From contig CP150587.1 of the NCBI GenBank assembly GCA_049487715.1, positions 1 to 64,000 on the forward strand: a DNA stretch of 64,000 nt, in the 5' to 3' direction. Below, piece after piece: positions 1 to 10,952 of the stretch. The notes under the pieces were generated by a model, which searched no databases, had not been told where the DNA came from, and saw only the letters and a list, made by a program, of their open reading frames with translations. The translations under genes and the position numbers were made by a program. Every line of letters starts with the position of its first letter. Positions within the stretch are counted from its first letter, which is position 1. The stretch is from Pycnococcus provasolii. Its lineage: Eukaryota; Chlorophyta; Pseudoscourfieldiophyceae; Pseudoscourfieldiales.

Positions 1-175
1 ACCCTAACCCTAACCCTAACCCTAACCCTAACCCTAACCCTAACCCTAACCCTAACCCTAACCCTAACCCTAACCCTAACCCTAACCCTAACCCTAACCC
101 TAACCCTAACCCTAACCCTAACCCTAACCCTAACCCTAACCCTAACCCTAACCCTAACCCTAACCCTAACCCTAA
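1..175. repeat. Terminal telomere, (CCCTAA)n
   Basis: About 29 uninterrupted CCCTAA units start at the first base, so the window begins at a chromosome end. Read on the other strand this is TTAGGG, with the G-rich strand running 3' outward as expected for a left telomere. TTAGGG is used by many stramenopiles, haptophytes and some green algae. It differs from the TTTAGGG of land plants and many prasinophytes and from the TTTTAGGG of Chlamydomonas. Confidence 0.98.
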
Positions 176-226
176 TTGTAACCCTAATTGTAACCCTAAT
201 TGTAACCCTAATTGTAACCCTAATTG
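176..226. repeat. Variant subtelomeric repeat, 12-bp unit
   Basis: Four copies plus a partial copy of the 12-bp unit TTGTAACCCTAA follow the canonical telomere directly. Each unit keeps one CCCTAA core and replaces the next hexamer by TTGTAA. The array is perfectly regular, so it was amplified as a 12-mer rather than built by random decay of telomeric units. Confidence 0.93.
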
Positions 227-537
227 CCAGGCTGGCAGTTTGACCCACATGTTGAAAAAAAAATTTCGCCTCCGGTATGCGGCCGACCGTCGGCCAGCGT
301 CGTGCAGAACGAAGCCAATAACAACAGCCATTTTTTTAACCCGCCGTTTCCGGCGATATATATCTTGTCATATCACCAAGTAGCGCGGTAATGTTAATTA
401 TGTTATGTTGTTAAAAGTTATGGCCGCAAGGCTCGAGACCCGCGCATTTTTGCGTATTCAACGCATAAAAGCAGATTGGGCATTTCATGCGTTGCCTTTC
501 ACGCTCCAACTCTTTGCGATCTTGCTAGCGCTGATGC
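227..537. other. Subtelomeric spacer
   Basis: No coding sequence is supported here. The stretch has a short A run near 257 and AT-rich patches around 355-410. Small open frames in it show no recognisable composition or motif. Confidence 0.5.
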
Positions 538-996
538 TCATGAATTCAGGAAAACGAGGGCGTGATGATCAAGTTTCGTTGTCGTTTTCGATTCTCGAGC
601 GGGAAGCACCGCATGGTTGCACCGCCGTGCGCGCCCGTGTACAATCCACATGTCGCCGGAGAACACGGTGAGCTTCCATTGGTCCCTCTCGAAAGAAATG
701 AGGTCGCCGAATTTGACGCCGTACAACTTCTCTGGAATCTTGATCCCCTCAGACACCGGAAGGCCCGGATATGCAGCCCGCAACTCCACCTTGTCGGTGA
801 ATAGAGTGTGCTCACCGTTCTCATCCAAAGCATCGACGTACACGAGAGCGGGTGCGCCAATGCCGAGCGTGCCGATGACCTTGCCCCAACCGCATCCTTG
901 CAACTCTAGCGCGTCGCTGCGCGCCGCTTGGTCGATGTGCGACGATAACCTCGTGGCCGCAATGCCTTCAAATCTGGAACAAGTGGCAATTTGGGC
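538..996 (-). pseudogene. 5'-truncated subtelomeric ORF of unknown function
   Basis: A 152-codon open frame runs from a stop created next to an internal telomeric patch (TAG at 997-999) to a stop at 538. It contains no ATG near its 5' end. The central 80 residues look like genuine protein (GKVIGTLGIGAPALVYVDAL, then KIPEKLYGVKFGDLISFERD), with hydrophobic and charged residues alternating as in a small beta-rich domain. The last 30 residues look less coding-like. I do not recognise the family. The simplest reading is that a gene was cut at about position 1000 and joined to telomeric DNA; an exon of a spliced gene is the alternative. Confidence 0.45.
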
Positions 997-1000
997 CTAT

Positions 1001-1017
1001 CTAACCCTAACCCTAGA
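1001..1017. repeat. Interstitial telomeric patch
   Basis: CTAACCCTAACCCTAGA lies about 780 bases inside the telomere, in the same orientation as the telomere. It coincides with the point where the open frame at 538-996 is interrupted. Confidence 0.85.
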
Positions 1018-1405
1018 TGATGCGTACCGTGTTCGACGAGCGGCATCTTTCCTCGCGCAAGTGCGCTTCCCGCACCTGCACCCGAAGCAAACATCGGGAA
1101 CTTTAAGTTTTGACAAGACGCCATAGATTACGAATACTAATAAGTAGTATTCCTCCTCAAAACCAGATAAAGCGACCGAACCGGGATCCCAAAAAGAAAA
1201 AAAAAGGAAAGGAAAGAAAAAAACTGGACAAGGGGAATGGGTCTACAGCGGATCCCCTCAAACAACGGTTTGGTCTGGGTTTCCATTGCTGATTTGCCCT
1301 TCCCCTCCCCTGTTGCTTGCACGCGTCCCCTCCCCTCCCCTCGCCCTTCTCTCCGGCCCCGGGGGGACTGACCACCCCGGGCGTGCGGCTACCCGGAAAG
1401 GGAGC

Positions 1406-4400
1406 ATGGCGGATGCGTGGTCAGGACCGCCAGACGACGACGACGACGGTGGTGGTGGTGCGAGTGGTGGTCGCCTCGTGGAAAATAATCCAACTTCGGC
1501 GGCGAATGCGGATGACGATGATGATGCGGCCGCCGATCCGCCGAACGAACTCACGCCCGTTCACGCCTTAAGAGGGGTTACTTTGCACTCGCACCAGCCG
1601 AGCACTTCGCACAGCTTGTCTGCGGAAAGCACGCCGCGGCGTGAGCACACGTTCCGGTCGAGGAGCCCAAGCATACTCGAGCAGCAACTTTCGTCGTTTG
1701 TGGGCTTGCAAGTCCTCGACGACGATGAGAGCAACGGCAACAGCGCAAATGTCAGCAACAATAGCGACGGCGGCGGCCACCTGAGAAAGGCGTCGGCGTC
1801 GGCGTCGGCGTTGGCGGCGCAGCAAACGACAAGCAGAGCCGCTCTCAAGCAGCTGTCCAGCCTGCAGTCCATGGACGCCGAGTCGGCGCTCGAATTCGAG
1901 CACGCCATGGGAAACGCCGCTTCACCTGCCACGCCCACGAATACAAACACCTTCACACGTGCAATGCGACGCATCTCCGTGCCAATGACCACGTTGGGAT
2001 TCCTGAATCAGTCTCGCGTCGCGAGTACGGATGCAAAAACGACGAGTCAGAGGCAACTGGCGGCGACGACACGCCAAGACGCAAGGAACTTCGGCAAAAT
2101 CAGCAGAAGAAAATGTTAAAGCGCACGTCCACCGTCGCTATGATCAAAGCATCCGCGAGGCGCATGGGCATATCGCTTGCCGCCGTGGGCGTGACGCCGT
2201 TCGGAATCCTCGACCCAAAGAGCAAGTTCATGCGACGCTGGGATGCGACGGTGATGTGTCTTCTCATGTACACAGCCGTGATGACGCCGTATGATGTTGG
2301 ATTTCGCTACGACAACAACGACCTCGACACGTCATTCTGGATGCAGCAGTGCGTCGACGTTCTCTTCTTCTTCGACATCATCGTCAACTTCTCGCTCGGG
2401 TACTACGACAACCTACACAGGCGGTGGGTGTACGATCGCTACGAAATCGCCAAGCGGTACCTGTCCTCGTGGTTCGTCGTCGACTTCGTATCCATACTCC
2501 CGTTCGACGTCATCTCCGCGGTGCTGATGACCAAGAACAACGGAACGGGCAACATTGGCAGCCTGCAAACGCTTCGCCTGATTCGTCTCCTGCGCCTTGG
2601 CAAGCTGCTGCGCGTGCTCCGAGCCGCACGCATCTTCCGACGCCTCGAGTCCAGCTTCGCGGTTGACTATACCGCACTAGAGCTTACGAAATTTGCATGC
2701 GTGACCGTTTCCATCGCGCATTGGATGGCATGTGGCTGGGGCCTCGTGGCTGAGCTCGAGCATTCGCACAATCGTGACTTCACGTGGGTGGAGAACGTCA
2801 TCGCCAACAGCCAGGAAACCGATTGGACGAACATTGAGCTGTACATCGCTGCGCTGTACTGGAGCGTGATGACCATCACAACAATCGGATACGGTGACAT
2901 ATCCCCCGTAACGCTCGCTGAGAGGTGCTACGTCGTGGCCGCCATGCTCTTCGGCGGGATTCTGTGGGGGTACGTGATTGGTGCCATGAGTGGCGTGATT
3001 GGTGCGCGCGACGAAAAGTTGAACCGGTTCCGAAGAGATATTAAAGCCCTCAACAGCTTCATGGACGAGGCGAGCTTTCCCAAGTCACTGCGACAGAAGC
3101 TACGCGAGTACTTTCGTTACCAGGCACAGACATATTCTGTAGATCGCTACCGTCATCTGCTCAATCGCCTTAGCCCAGCCCTTCGTCGGGAGGTGGCCAA
3201 TCAGAGGGACAACTCGTGGATTGAGCGTGTTCATTTCTTCAAGAACTGCCCCGAGAGCTTTCGCGTCGCCATCGCGCTCGTCATCGAGCAGAGAACCTAT
3301 CCGCCTGCTGAGGTGGTTGTGAGGGAAGGCGAGCATGCCGAGTGCATGCACATCATCAGAAAAGGTGTCATTTCATCGGGAAGGCGCATCCTTACGACGG
3401 GCGACGTGTTTGGTGAAGAGATGCTTTTCCATCGCAGCTTGCCAGCAGATTTCTCGAGCTGGACGGTTACGTACTGCGACGTTTACATGCTAACGCGCAC
3501 TCAGCTCACCGATACGCTTATGCACTACCCCACCGTTCGCGAGCACTTTCGCAGGAAAGCGAATAAAATCGTGTTTCGAACTGAGGTGCTCGCGTACGCG
3601 GCGGCTGTTCGTGCGTTGATTAAGTGGGTCAGGACCAACGCGGGCAAATCTCAGGAGGAGCTGAAAATTGCGGAAATGGCTGAGCATGAGAAGAGTGCGG
3701 GCGAGACGTCGACGAAAAAGCTGGTGTCAGTCAGTCTCGGCACCGGCGACACGATTGCTCACAGCGACCGCGCGCGTTTCTATCTCAACAAGCTTCTATC
3801 TCTCATTCGCCTTGACCCTGAGGAGTACGCACGTTACGTCAAATGCGTGACAACAGTGCAGGCGCACATCAGGAGATGGTTAGTATCGCGTAAGTTTAAG
3901 ACGAGGCTGCAGACGAAACTGATTGACATGAGCATATCTGGCATGTCGCACGACGAGTCGTCTGACGGCGGCATGGAGACGCGGCGCGAGGCTTTCAGAA
4001 ATCGGAGAACGTCGATGGTCACACCAACTGGCATGCACCCTCTTCCTATGGTGCGACCTGAAGCGGCGGAAGCCACCGTCACGACGCCGGAAATGCCACC
4101 TCAGGGTGAACAGGACGCTGGAGCAGCCAGCACGGTGACAAGCACGCAGCTGCATCACACTGAGCGCATGGTGGCCATGTTGCACAAGGACTTGTGTCTT
4201 ATGAGAGAGCAGATGATGACGAATCGTGCGCGTGTAGAGAGGCGACTTGAGCGCATGGAGCAGCTGCTGCTGATGCAAGCCCGTGGTACGGATGGTTACA
4301 ATGCGCCAATCTCCGAGGACCACGATTCGTGGGACAGTTCGTCGGGCGGTGGTTCGTTGCAGAGATCCATCACGACAGGGTCCGCAAATACAGTCGATCG

Positions 4401-4452
4401 TACAATCTCCATGAGAAGAATGCGAAGATCATCGATATCGTATCTGTCTTGA
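1406..4452 (+). CDS. Voltage-gated, cyclic-nucleotide-domain K+ channel (CNG/EAG/plant Shaker-like)
   Basis: The membrane core is in the frame starting at ATG 2113 (779 aa). It has S1 at about residues 45-63, an Arg-rich S4 (LIRLLRLGKLLRVLRAARIF), the pore motif TITTIGYGDISP near residue 257, S6, a C-linker, and a CNBD-like beta roll around residues 375-440 in which the usual phosphate-binding Arg is not evident. An IQ-like segment near residue 580 (TTVQAHIRRWL) could bind calmodulin. GYGD predicts K+ selectivity. A Ser- and Asp-rich frame from ATG 1406 to 2119 overlaps the 2113 frame by 7 bases and probably encodes the cytosolic N-terminus. Both frames stay open across roughly 1930-2110, so they may be joined by one single-base indel; a 26-base GT...AG stretch at 2025-2050 would also restore the frame. 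ATG 2113 could be the true start. Channel identity is firm; the N-terminal model is not. Confidence 0.88.
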
Positions 4453-4539
4453 GAAAGAACAAACTTTGTACTGTACATTATATAGTTACATTTACCATGT
4501 AGTACAATCTTTTTTTATTTCCTTTCTTACATCACACAC

Positions 4540-5878
4540 TCACAGTAGCCCTGCGGCAACCACGCCACTGGGATGGTGGCGCTGCATCTCCTCGAGTATT
4601 TCGTCCACCTCGAAGTCGCTCCAATCTTCCCCCGCGTCCTTTTCCTCGTTCTCCTCCTCTTCCGAAGCAGCGTCAACACGGCGCGGCTGGACTTGCACTT
4701 GCACAGTGAGAGGCTCCGTGGCGGCGGTGAGCTTTTGGGCGAGATTTCTTGCGTCACGTTGCTTCTTTCTCTGGTGCTGCTTTCGTTGCTTGTTGCGAAG
4801 CTTATTTCTGCGCTGCCTTGCATTCAATCCATCGTCATTCGCCAACAGCGGCGGTGGCGAAACATGATTCTCGTCGTGCGTCGTTGTCGTCGTTGTTTTC
4901 TCCATGTTTTCCTCCCATGCATCTCCAAGCATGGTCACCACCCATCTGTGGGTTTCCTCGCCTCGTGAGACGGGCGCTGTCGAAGTGTCCATCGAAAACT
5001 TCTTTGCCGTCGTCGCGCGCGTATCCGCCGACAGAGCTGCTACGGTCGCCTCCACCGTCACCTTCAGGCACGTGGCATGATCCCCTGACGCCTGAAGCAG
5101 CCCAAGGTTGCAAGCGACGCGGCACACCAACTCAACCGTCGTCGCATCGCCGTCCCTCGTTTCGAGCACATGTGCAAGCAGCGGCGCATTCGTGAGGTAG
5201 TGTTGTCGGAGTAGACCAACCTTAAAGGTGATTGCGCAGAGAGCCTTGAGTGCCGGTCGCGCGTTCATGTCCTTACTTTTGGCGACGGCGTCAAGGTGCG
5301 GGTCGAGCACCGCGGAGAAGAAGCGCGAGTGCGCGAGGCTTTTCCGGAGCTGGCACGACGATTCCGTCGAGAAGAGGAGCAGGTTGTGCACAAGCCTGCA
5401 GGCATTCCGGGCCGCGGCGTGCGCCTCCTCGGCTGCGTCGCTTCGTGAAAACAACGGGTGCACAGCATTTGCAATGGATTCAAACGCGTCGAGCTCAATC
5501 ACCGCCCTCAAGAGCTCGGTGTTGCGCCTCGCGAATCGCGACGTAAGCTCCTTGAGGTGTTTGTTCGTCGCCACCTCCGTCGCACCGCCGCAGTGCGCGT
5601 CAAAGGTGGTGAGGCTGAAGAGGAGTCGCGTGCCGAGCACGACGAGGTTTCGCCCATCATCTGTCAGATTCGCACCCGTTTCCATCAAGACGAGCACGGC
5701 CCAGGCGCTCCGCGCAACGTCGTCGTCGCACAGCTCGAGCACGTCCGAGCCGCTTATGTGCGCGCCAATACACCGGCACAGCACAAGCATGACAGAGAAG
5801 TGAAGCGGAGAAGGAGAAGAAGGAGAAGAAGGAGAAGAAGGAGAAGAAGCTTGGGTGTCTTCCAATACGCTGCTGCTC

Positions 5879-5910
<32 letters not shown>

Positions 5911-6495
5911 TTTTTTGTCGTCGTCCGACTTCTCCTCACAAGGTTTTCGAGTGTGTCGTTGTTGATGTCTCTTCCGAGAGTTTTTGTGCAAGTTGCGCGT
6001 CGCCGCTCGTTGCTTCCTCGCCGCTTCTTTCGCGTGTTCCTCAGTTCTCTTTTTGTTTTGTTTGGCCTTGACGCGTGAGTTCGTCTCCGCGAGCGCCTCG
6101 AGCTTTAGGTGCGTATCGAGTTCAGTGAGTGACATTAACGTTCGAATGACCCAAGGTGGTTCGAAGCGTGCAAGTGCCGCCAAAAGTCGAATACTCCATA
6201 GAAGTTTGTTATGAGCACTAAGAGGGTTATCCGAAGACTGTGCGTTCGACGCGCATATCAGGGCCATTGAGTTTGCGAGTTGTATGCGCGCATCTTCGTC
6301 CAATATACCAATACCCATAGAAGCAGGAGACGACGACGACCCTCTTACCACCGTCATCATCTCTATTTCTTCAACAGTAGCTCTAATCAGCGTATCGACT
6401 TCTTCGACGACCTGTTGTCGTAGCGCAGAAACTAACATCTGAAGAGCACCACCACCACTTGGACTTGTGTGAGAGCGCACACTAGGAGGCGGCAT
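4540..6495 (-). CDS. Conserved-looking helical protein, possibly ARM/HEAT-like, function unknown
   Basis: The 651-aa frame starts at the first ATG (MPPPSVRSH). The open frame extends nine codons further only through a GTG. Residues 20-150 and 230-480 are rich in Leu/Ala helices of the armadillo or HEAT type (for example NKLLWSIRLLAALARFEPPW). They are separated by a basic low-complexity stretch near 150-190, an acidic Asp run and Ser-Pro repeats. The C-terminus is again basic (RQRRNKLRNKQRKQHQRKKQ), which could be a nuclear or nucleolar signal, and ends with a short acidic tail. No catalytic motif is visible. The 3' end lies 87 bases from the convergent channel gene, so the 3' UTRs probably overlap. 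Confidence 0.75.
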
Positions 6496-6702
6496 GACTG
6501 ACAACTGACGCAGAACTGACACCCCAGGGGCACTATGGGGAAATATCCTAGACTAACCTTAGACTCTCCCTCCCCCCTCTGCCCCTGGGACCGAATTCTG
6601 CAACTTGCCGGACGCAACCAGGATGGATGGGCAATCCAATCCCTCCCCGGGCAGCCGGGGGGGGCAACGAGCTTCCCCTACCCTTAAGTCCCCTAGACTT
6701 CC

Positions 6703-7629
6703 ATGGCGTATCCACAACAGAAGCTCTCGCGTTCCACCGCCCACTACAACACGCATACTGGACGGCGTCGGCGTGTGCGCGTGACGGCTTGTGGCGTACA
6801 GAGACCGTTGCCCACTCGCCCGATGCCAGACAGGAGCCAGCTGCCTCAGGAGTACCTCCTTCACAGCAGGGAAGACGCCATCCTCGACCCGCCGGCGTTG
6901 GAGGAGGCGCACCACTTCGTCAACCTATCCAACGGCGTCGAGGCCGTACCCATACTCCGAAACCTTAACCTCAACCTTGCGGGTTTTCTGCGCATACAGT
7001 CCACCGCATGCGAGCAGTTTCACACCAAGTACGCGCAAATACTAGACGAGTGCGACGCCTCGCTGCTCATCAGACTCGCGCTCGATGAACCGTGCTACGT
7101 CTGGGACTTTGGAAGCAGAAACCCGGAAAGCGGAGTGCCACGCGCACTCTGGTATGGGCTCGAGTGGGTGCGGTTCGCGTGCGCGAGGAGCTGGGGACTC
7201 GCGCCGAGCGAGTGCAAACACCGCGACGACGCGCTGCCGCGCGCGCTTCTCAGAGGAAAGGATGTCAGAAGCGCGTTCGAGGACAGGTTCAGAGCACTGC
7301 CACAGAGAACGGCACGCAAACTCAGATATTACCGCCGATTTCGATGCGACCCCACAGTCAATCCTGACGACCCACAGCCGACGCCTCCGGGGCAGATGCG
7401 CGTTCCGCTGTACGGCGTATACGGCGCCACCGACAGAGATAACGACGCGGCATTCTTCGTCGACATTATGCGCCGATGCAGCAGCGGCACACTCGAAATG
7501 GACGACGACGACGACGACGACGACGATGCGAAGAGCGACGTCGAACGACTCAGACAACATGGACTTGCCTTATGGATGGGCGGCGTCAGCCACAGTGAGC
7601 GTGACTTAATTCTTGACTCTCAAATGTAA
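6703..7629 (+). CDS. Unrecognised protein with a plastid-transit-like N-terminus
   Basis: The protein has 308 aa. The first 40 residues lack acidic residues and are rich in Arg, Ser and Thr (MAYPQQKLSRSTAHYNTHTG), as in plastid or mitochondrial leaders. The body has well-formed sequence such as PRALWYGLEWVRFACARSWG around residue 145 and a basic KLRYYRRFRC segment. A run of nine to ten Asp lies near the C-terminus, encoded by GAC repeats. I recognise no family. The gene is divergent from the neighbour at 4540-6495, with 207 bases between ATGs, so they may share a promoter. It converges on NAF1 with only 37 bases between stop codons. Confidence 0.72.
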   Translation: MAYPQQKLSRSTAHYNTHTGRRRRVRVTACGVQRPLPTRPMPDRSQLPQEYLLHSREDAILDPPALEEAHHFVNLSNGVEAVPILRNLNLNLAGFLRIQSTACEQFHTKYAQILDECDASLLIRLALDEPCYVWDFGSRNPESGVPRALWYGLEWVRFACARSWGLAPSECKHRDDALPRALLRGKDVRSAFEDRFRALPQRTARKLRYYRRFRCDPTVNPDDPQPTPPGQMRVPLYGVYGATDRDNDAAFFVDIMRRCSSGTLEMDDDDDDDDDAKSDVERLRQHGLALWMGGVSHSERDLILDSQM

Positions 7630-7666
7630 CACAATTAGTAATATTATTACAGGATTGCACAGCACT

Positions 7667-8585
7667 TCATGGCGCGGGCGCACGTCCTTGTCCACGCCCA
7701 CGCCCACGCCCACGTCCACGTCCTCGCCCACCACGCCCGCCACCAAATGCTGCACCGCCACCACCGGCGAGCGCAGCTTCGCCATCCTCCACCACGTCGT
7801 CCGTGGACCACGGCGCCGAACGGTCGCGCTTGCTACTGGCACGCCTTGCCGCCTTTGCAGCCTGTTCCTTCTCGTCATCTGAGTAGTACTCGTCAGCAGC
7901 AACCTCCTCGTCGTGCTCGCCGCTGGCATCGTAGCCCTTACTGTACAGATTCGCCGTCGGTCCGACGAATGTCGCGTGTTCGTCGACGGCGACGACGCGA
8001 GCACCCACGACGCACCCAGGCGGTGCTTCGACCGCACTGCCGCCCGCGTATCGCACGACGTAGAACGGGTTGCTGACTGGCCCGAACACGTCCTCCACAC
8101 GTCCGAGCGGCGTTCCCTCTCGTTCGAGACAGAATGCTCCCTTCATCCCACACCTGTCCGCTTGCGGCGACGGCTGCGTCGCCTGCGACGACTATTGTGA
8201 CATCAGAGTCCGCACCCACCACCGACGCCTCTCCGGACATGACGCTTTTCACTAATCCCACAAAGCTCCTCGTCGCGTTCTCCGAGAGCGCGAGCGTCAG
8301 CGGCGTCGCTGGCTGCGGTCTCAATTCGTTGCGAGTTCGTGGAACGCCCCCCGGCCCACCTCCATCCCCGTCGTCGTCGTCGCCGTCGTCGTCAGAGTCG
8401 TCGTTACCACCACCAGCCATCATGCGTTGCATCTCGAGACGCAGAGACGCGGCGGATGATATCGGGGCGGCAGCGGCAGTGCCAGTAGACTGAGGAGGAC
8501 TGTCAGACTCGGAGTCAGAGCCGGAGGAACTTCCCTCTGAGGAGCTTGAGGACGAGTCCGTGTCGTAGAACGCCAAAGCCTCCAT
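7667..8585 (-). CDS. NAF1: H/ACA snoRNP assembly factor NAF1 (frameshifted in this sequence)
   Basis: NAF1 binds the dyskerin homologue during box H/ACA RNP assembly in the nucleus and is later replaced by Gar1. The N-terminal part (ATG at 8585, MEALAFYDTD) has Ser/Asp-rich linkers, then the start of the Gar1/NAF1 barrel (FVGLVKSVMSGEASVV ... GQVWDEG). The domain continues in another frame as FCLEREGTPLGRVEDVFGPV, then NPFYVVRY and the NAF1-typical KGYDASGEHDEEV and YYSDDEKEQAAK. The tail is a GR-rich RGG-type region. The frame changes within the GGG of GATGAAGGGAGC near 8140; removing one base gives a continuous domain. The KG.DAS..HDEE and SDDEKE signatures distinguish NAF1 from GAR1. A sequencing indel is more likely than a pseudogene, because both halves remain well conserved. 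Confidence 0.88.
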
Positions 8586-9580
8586 GGCGAGCTCGTGGGA
8601 GGTATAAACGAGGCGAGCTCGCTTGTCAAAAGGCGGCGGAAAAAAAACGTCACGGGGGCCCGAGGTCACTATTTGCCTCTGCACGGGGATCCGTTGTCGG
8701 TCTGATATTCTTCAAGGTCAATCTGCGCGTGCGTTTTTCCGCGAGCTTCTGAAGCAAGAGGGTGTAACACGTACGTGATTTTACTGTGGAGGATGGACAA
8801 ACCTTCACAGTTAGAGCCAAGGAGTGCACCGGCCACCGGTAGAAGAAACATTTCGAAGTCGAAAAGGTGTGCGCAAAATTTATGTTGTGCTCGGCTCAAA
8901 AATATATATCGAGACATACGTAATGACACTCCGTGGTCCTCTCCCTTCACGCATAGGCCGGCGGTTTCCAACAGCGCCAAGCATGGCTTCACTCAGCGGC
9001 ATAGTATATTAGCTGCACGATAAAGGGCAGGATAATCTACGACCCTGTCTGATGTCTCCCTCAATATCAAAGGCGTATCTAATTTCGAAGATATCTCTGT
9101 CTATGATGCGCCATTTCGTGAATACGCCAGGTGTGGACAACGAGACGCACATCATCGTCAAGGTAAAAGGAGTGGACGTGGAGAAAATCTTGGTGCCATA
9201 TACTACTACAACATTGTTTCAAAAGTTTTGTTGTGTCATCGAACTACGCAGCGCCTTGCCATGCGACGACGAGCGACGACGACGACGGTCGACGACGTCG
9301 ACATAGGCGCCCACGGAGCTTCTCAGGACTACCTATTTTCTCGAGCAAGGAGACGACTACGGTAGCTACCTTTAGACGAGCGAGGGCGAGGGCCGGCGTT
9401 ACTAAAACCCTAAAAAAGAGGCCCGGTCCTTTCCCCAAAGGCCCATCAGTCAAAGGCCCTTTGCAAGGGTTCTCGAAGACCCTTATTAGTCCGCGTTTCC
9501 GTCCCGCCTTTCCTTTCCTTTTCATTCCCTTCCCATTCTCCGCCCCCAAACCAAACCACCACAAGCTCAGCTCGCTCGCG
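8586..9580. other. Spacer between divergent NAF1 and GDI genes
   Basis: No convincing gene is present. A CGACGACG-type microsatellite lies near 9265-9300. A single telobox-like ACTAAAACCCTAAAAAAG sits at about 9401-9418, roughly 165 bases upstream of the GDI start. A pyrimidine-rich stretch at 9500-9560 precedes the ATG. Confidence 0.5.
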
Positions 9581-10909
9581 ATGGACGAGAGCTACGACGT
9601 GTGCGTGTGCGGCACCGGCCTCAAGGAGTGCATACTCTCCGGACTGCTCTCCGTGGCGGGCATGAAGGTGCTGCACCTCGACCGCAACGGGTACTACGGC
9701 GGCGAGTCCGCGTCGCTCTCCCTCAGCCAGCTCTACGAGAAGTTCAGGCCCGGATCCGCGCCGTCCGAAACGTTGGGAGCCTCGCGCGACTGGAACGTCG
9801 ACCTCGTGCCGAAGTTCATGATGGCGAACGGGCTGCTCGTCAAGGTGCTCGTTCACACGGAAGTCACGCGCTACCTCGAATTCAAGGCGGTGGACGGATC
9901 GTACGTCCTCCAGAAGGGGAAGGTGCACAAAGTCCCAGCCAACGACATGGAGGCGCTGCGATCAGGACTCATGGGACTCTTCGAAAAGCGACGCATGAGG
10001 AACTACCTGCTGTACGTCATGGACTACAACGAAAAGGACCCCAAAACATGGAAGGGGATGGACCTCACGCGCATGCCCATGTCAGAACTGTACAAATACT
10101 GGGGAGTCGCGGAGGACACCATCGACTTCCTCGGACACGCCGTCGCGCTGCACAGCTCGGACAACTACCTCGCGCAGCCCGCTCTTGCGACAGTCAAGAA
10201 AACCAAGCTCTACTACGAAAGCGTCGTGCGTTTCGAGGAGACGAACTCGCCGTACATATACCCGCTCTACGGACTGGGGGAACTGCCGCAGGCGTTCGCG
10301 CGACTCTCAGCCGTCTACGGAGGAACGTACATGCTCAACCAGCCGGGAATGACCGTCGCGTACGACGCAAGTGGAAAGGCGTGCGGAGTCACGTCCGAGG
10401 GGTCCACAGCCGCGTGCAAGTTCGTCGTCGGAGACCCGTCGTACTTCGCGCCGGAGAAGACACGCGTGAGCCACAAGGTTGTCAGGGCCATCTGCTTCAT
10501 GAACCACCCCATCCCTAACACAGGAGACAGCCACAGCGTGCAAATCATCATGCCGCAGCGCCAAACTGGACGCAAGAGCGACATGTACGTCTTCTGCTGC
10601 TCGTACGCACATAACGTTGCCTCCAAGGGGAAGTTCATCGCTTTCGTGTGCGCCACCGTCGAGACGGACGATCCCGTCGCGGAGCTGCGACCGGCTCTCG
10701 CGCTTCTGGGACCCGTCGAGGAACAGTTCTTCGACATCTCCGAGGTGCGCGAGCCCGTGAACGATCCCTCCGCAGACGGGTGCTTCATCACCAAGGGGTA
10801 CGACGCGACGACGCACTTCGAGTCGACGGTCGTCGACTGCCTCGAGCTCTACAAAAAGATCACGGGAAAAGAACTCGACCTCACGGAGAAGGAACTCACA
10901 CAACAGTAG
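9581..10909 (+). CDS. GDI: Rab GDP-dissociation inhibitor
   Basis: GDI extracts prenylated, GDP-bound Rab GTPases from membranes and recycles them in vesicle traffic. The protein has 442 aa, the usual length. It begins MDESYDVCVCGTGLKECILS, the N-terminal nucleotide-fold signature of the GDI/REP family, followed by HLDRNGYYGGE. The conserved regions FMMANG, RMRNYLLYV, KYWG and YPLYGLGELPQAFARLSA are all present, in the right order. The last segment is GDI-like, and the large insertions of Rab escort protein are absent. An open frame extends upstream to 9233, but the ATG at 9581 matches family N-termini. No frameshift is apparent. Confidence 0.97.
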   Translation: MDESYDVCVCGTGLKECILSGLLSVAGMKVLHLDRNGYYGGESASLSLSQLYEKFRPGSAPSETLGASRDWNVDLVPKFMMANGLLVKVLVHTEVTRYLEFKAVDGSYVLQKGKVHKVPANDMEALRSGLMGLFEKRRMRNYLLYVMDYNEKDPKTWKGMDLTRMPMSELYKYWGVAEDTIDFLGHAVALHSSDNYLAQPALATVKKTKLYYESVVRFEETNSPYIYPLYGLGELPQAFARLSAVYGGTYMLNQPGMTVAYDASGKACGVTSEGSTAACKFVVGDPSYFAPEKTRVSHKVVRAICFMNHPIPNTGDSHSVQIIMPQRQTGRKSDMYVFCCSYAHNVASKGKFIAFVCATVETDDPVAELRPALALLGPVEEQFFDISEVREPVNDPSADGCFITKGYDATTHFESTVVDCLELYKKITGKELDLTEKELTQQ

Positions 10910-10952
10910 AGGCGGAAGAAAGCACACCTTGCTTGTTTGTTTTAACAAAAAA

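Noticed and set aside
1137-1375. Minus-strand Phe-rich frames near the channel promoter
   Set aside because: They arise from an A-rich run at 1190-1225 and have no protein-like features.
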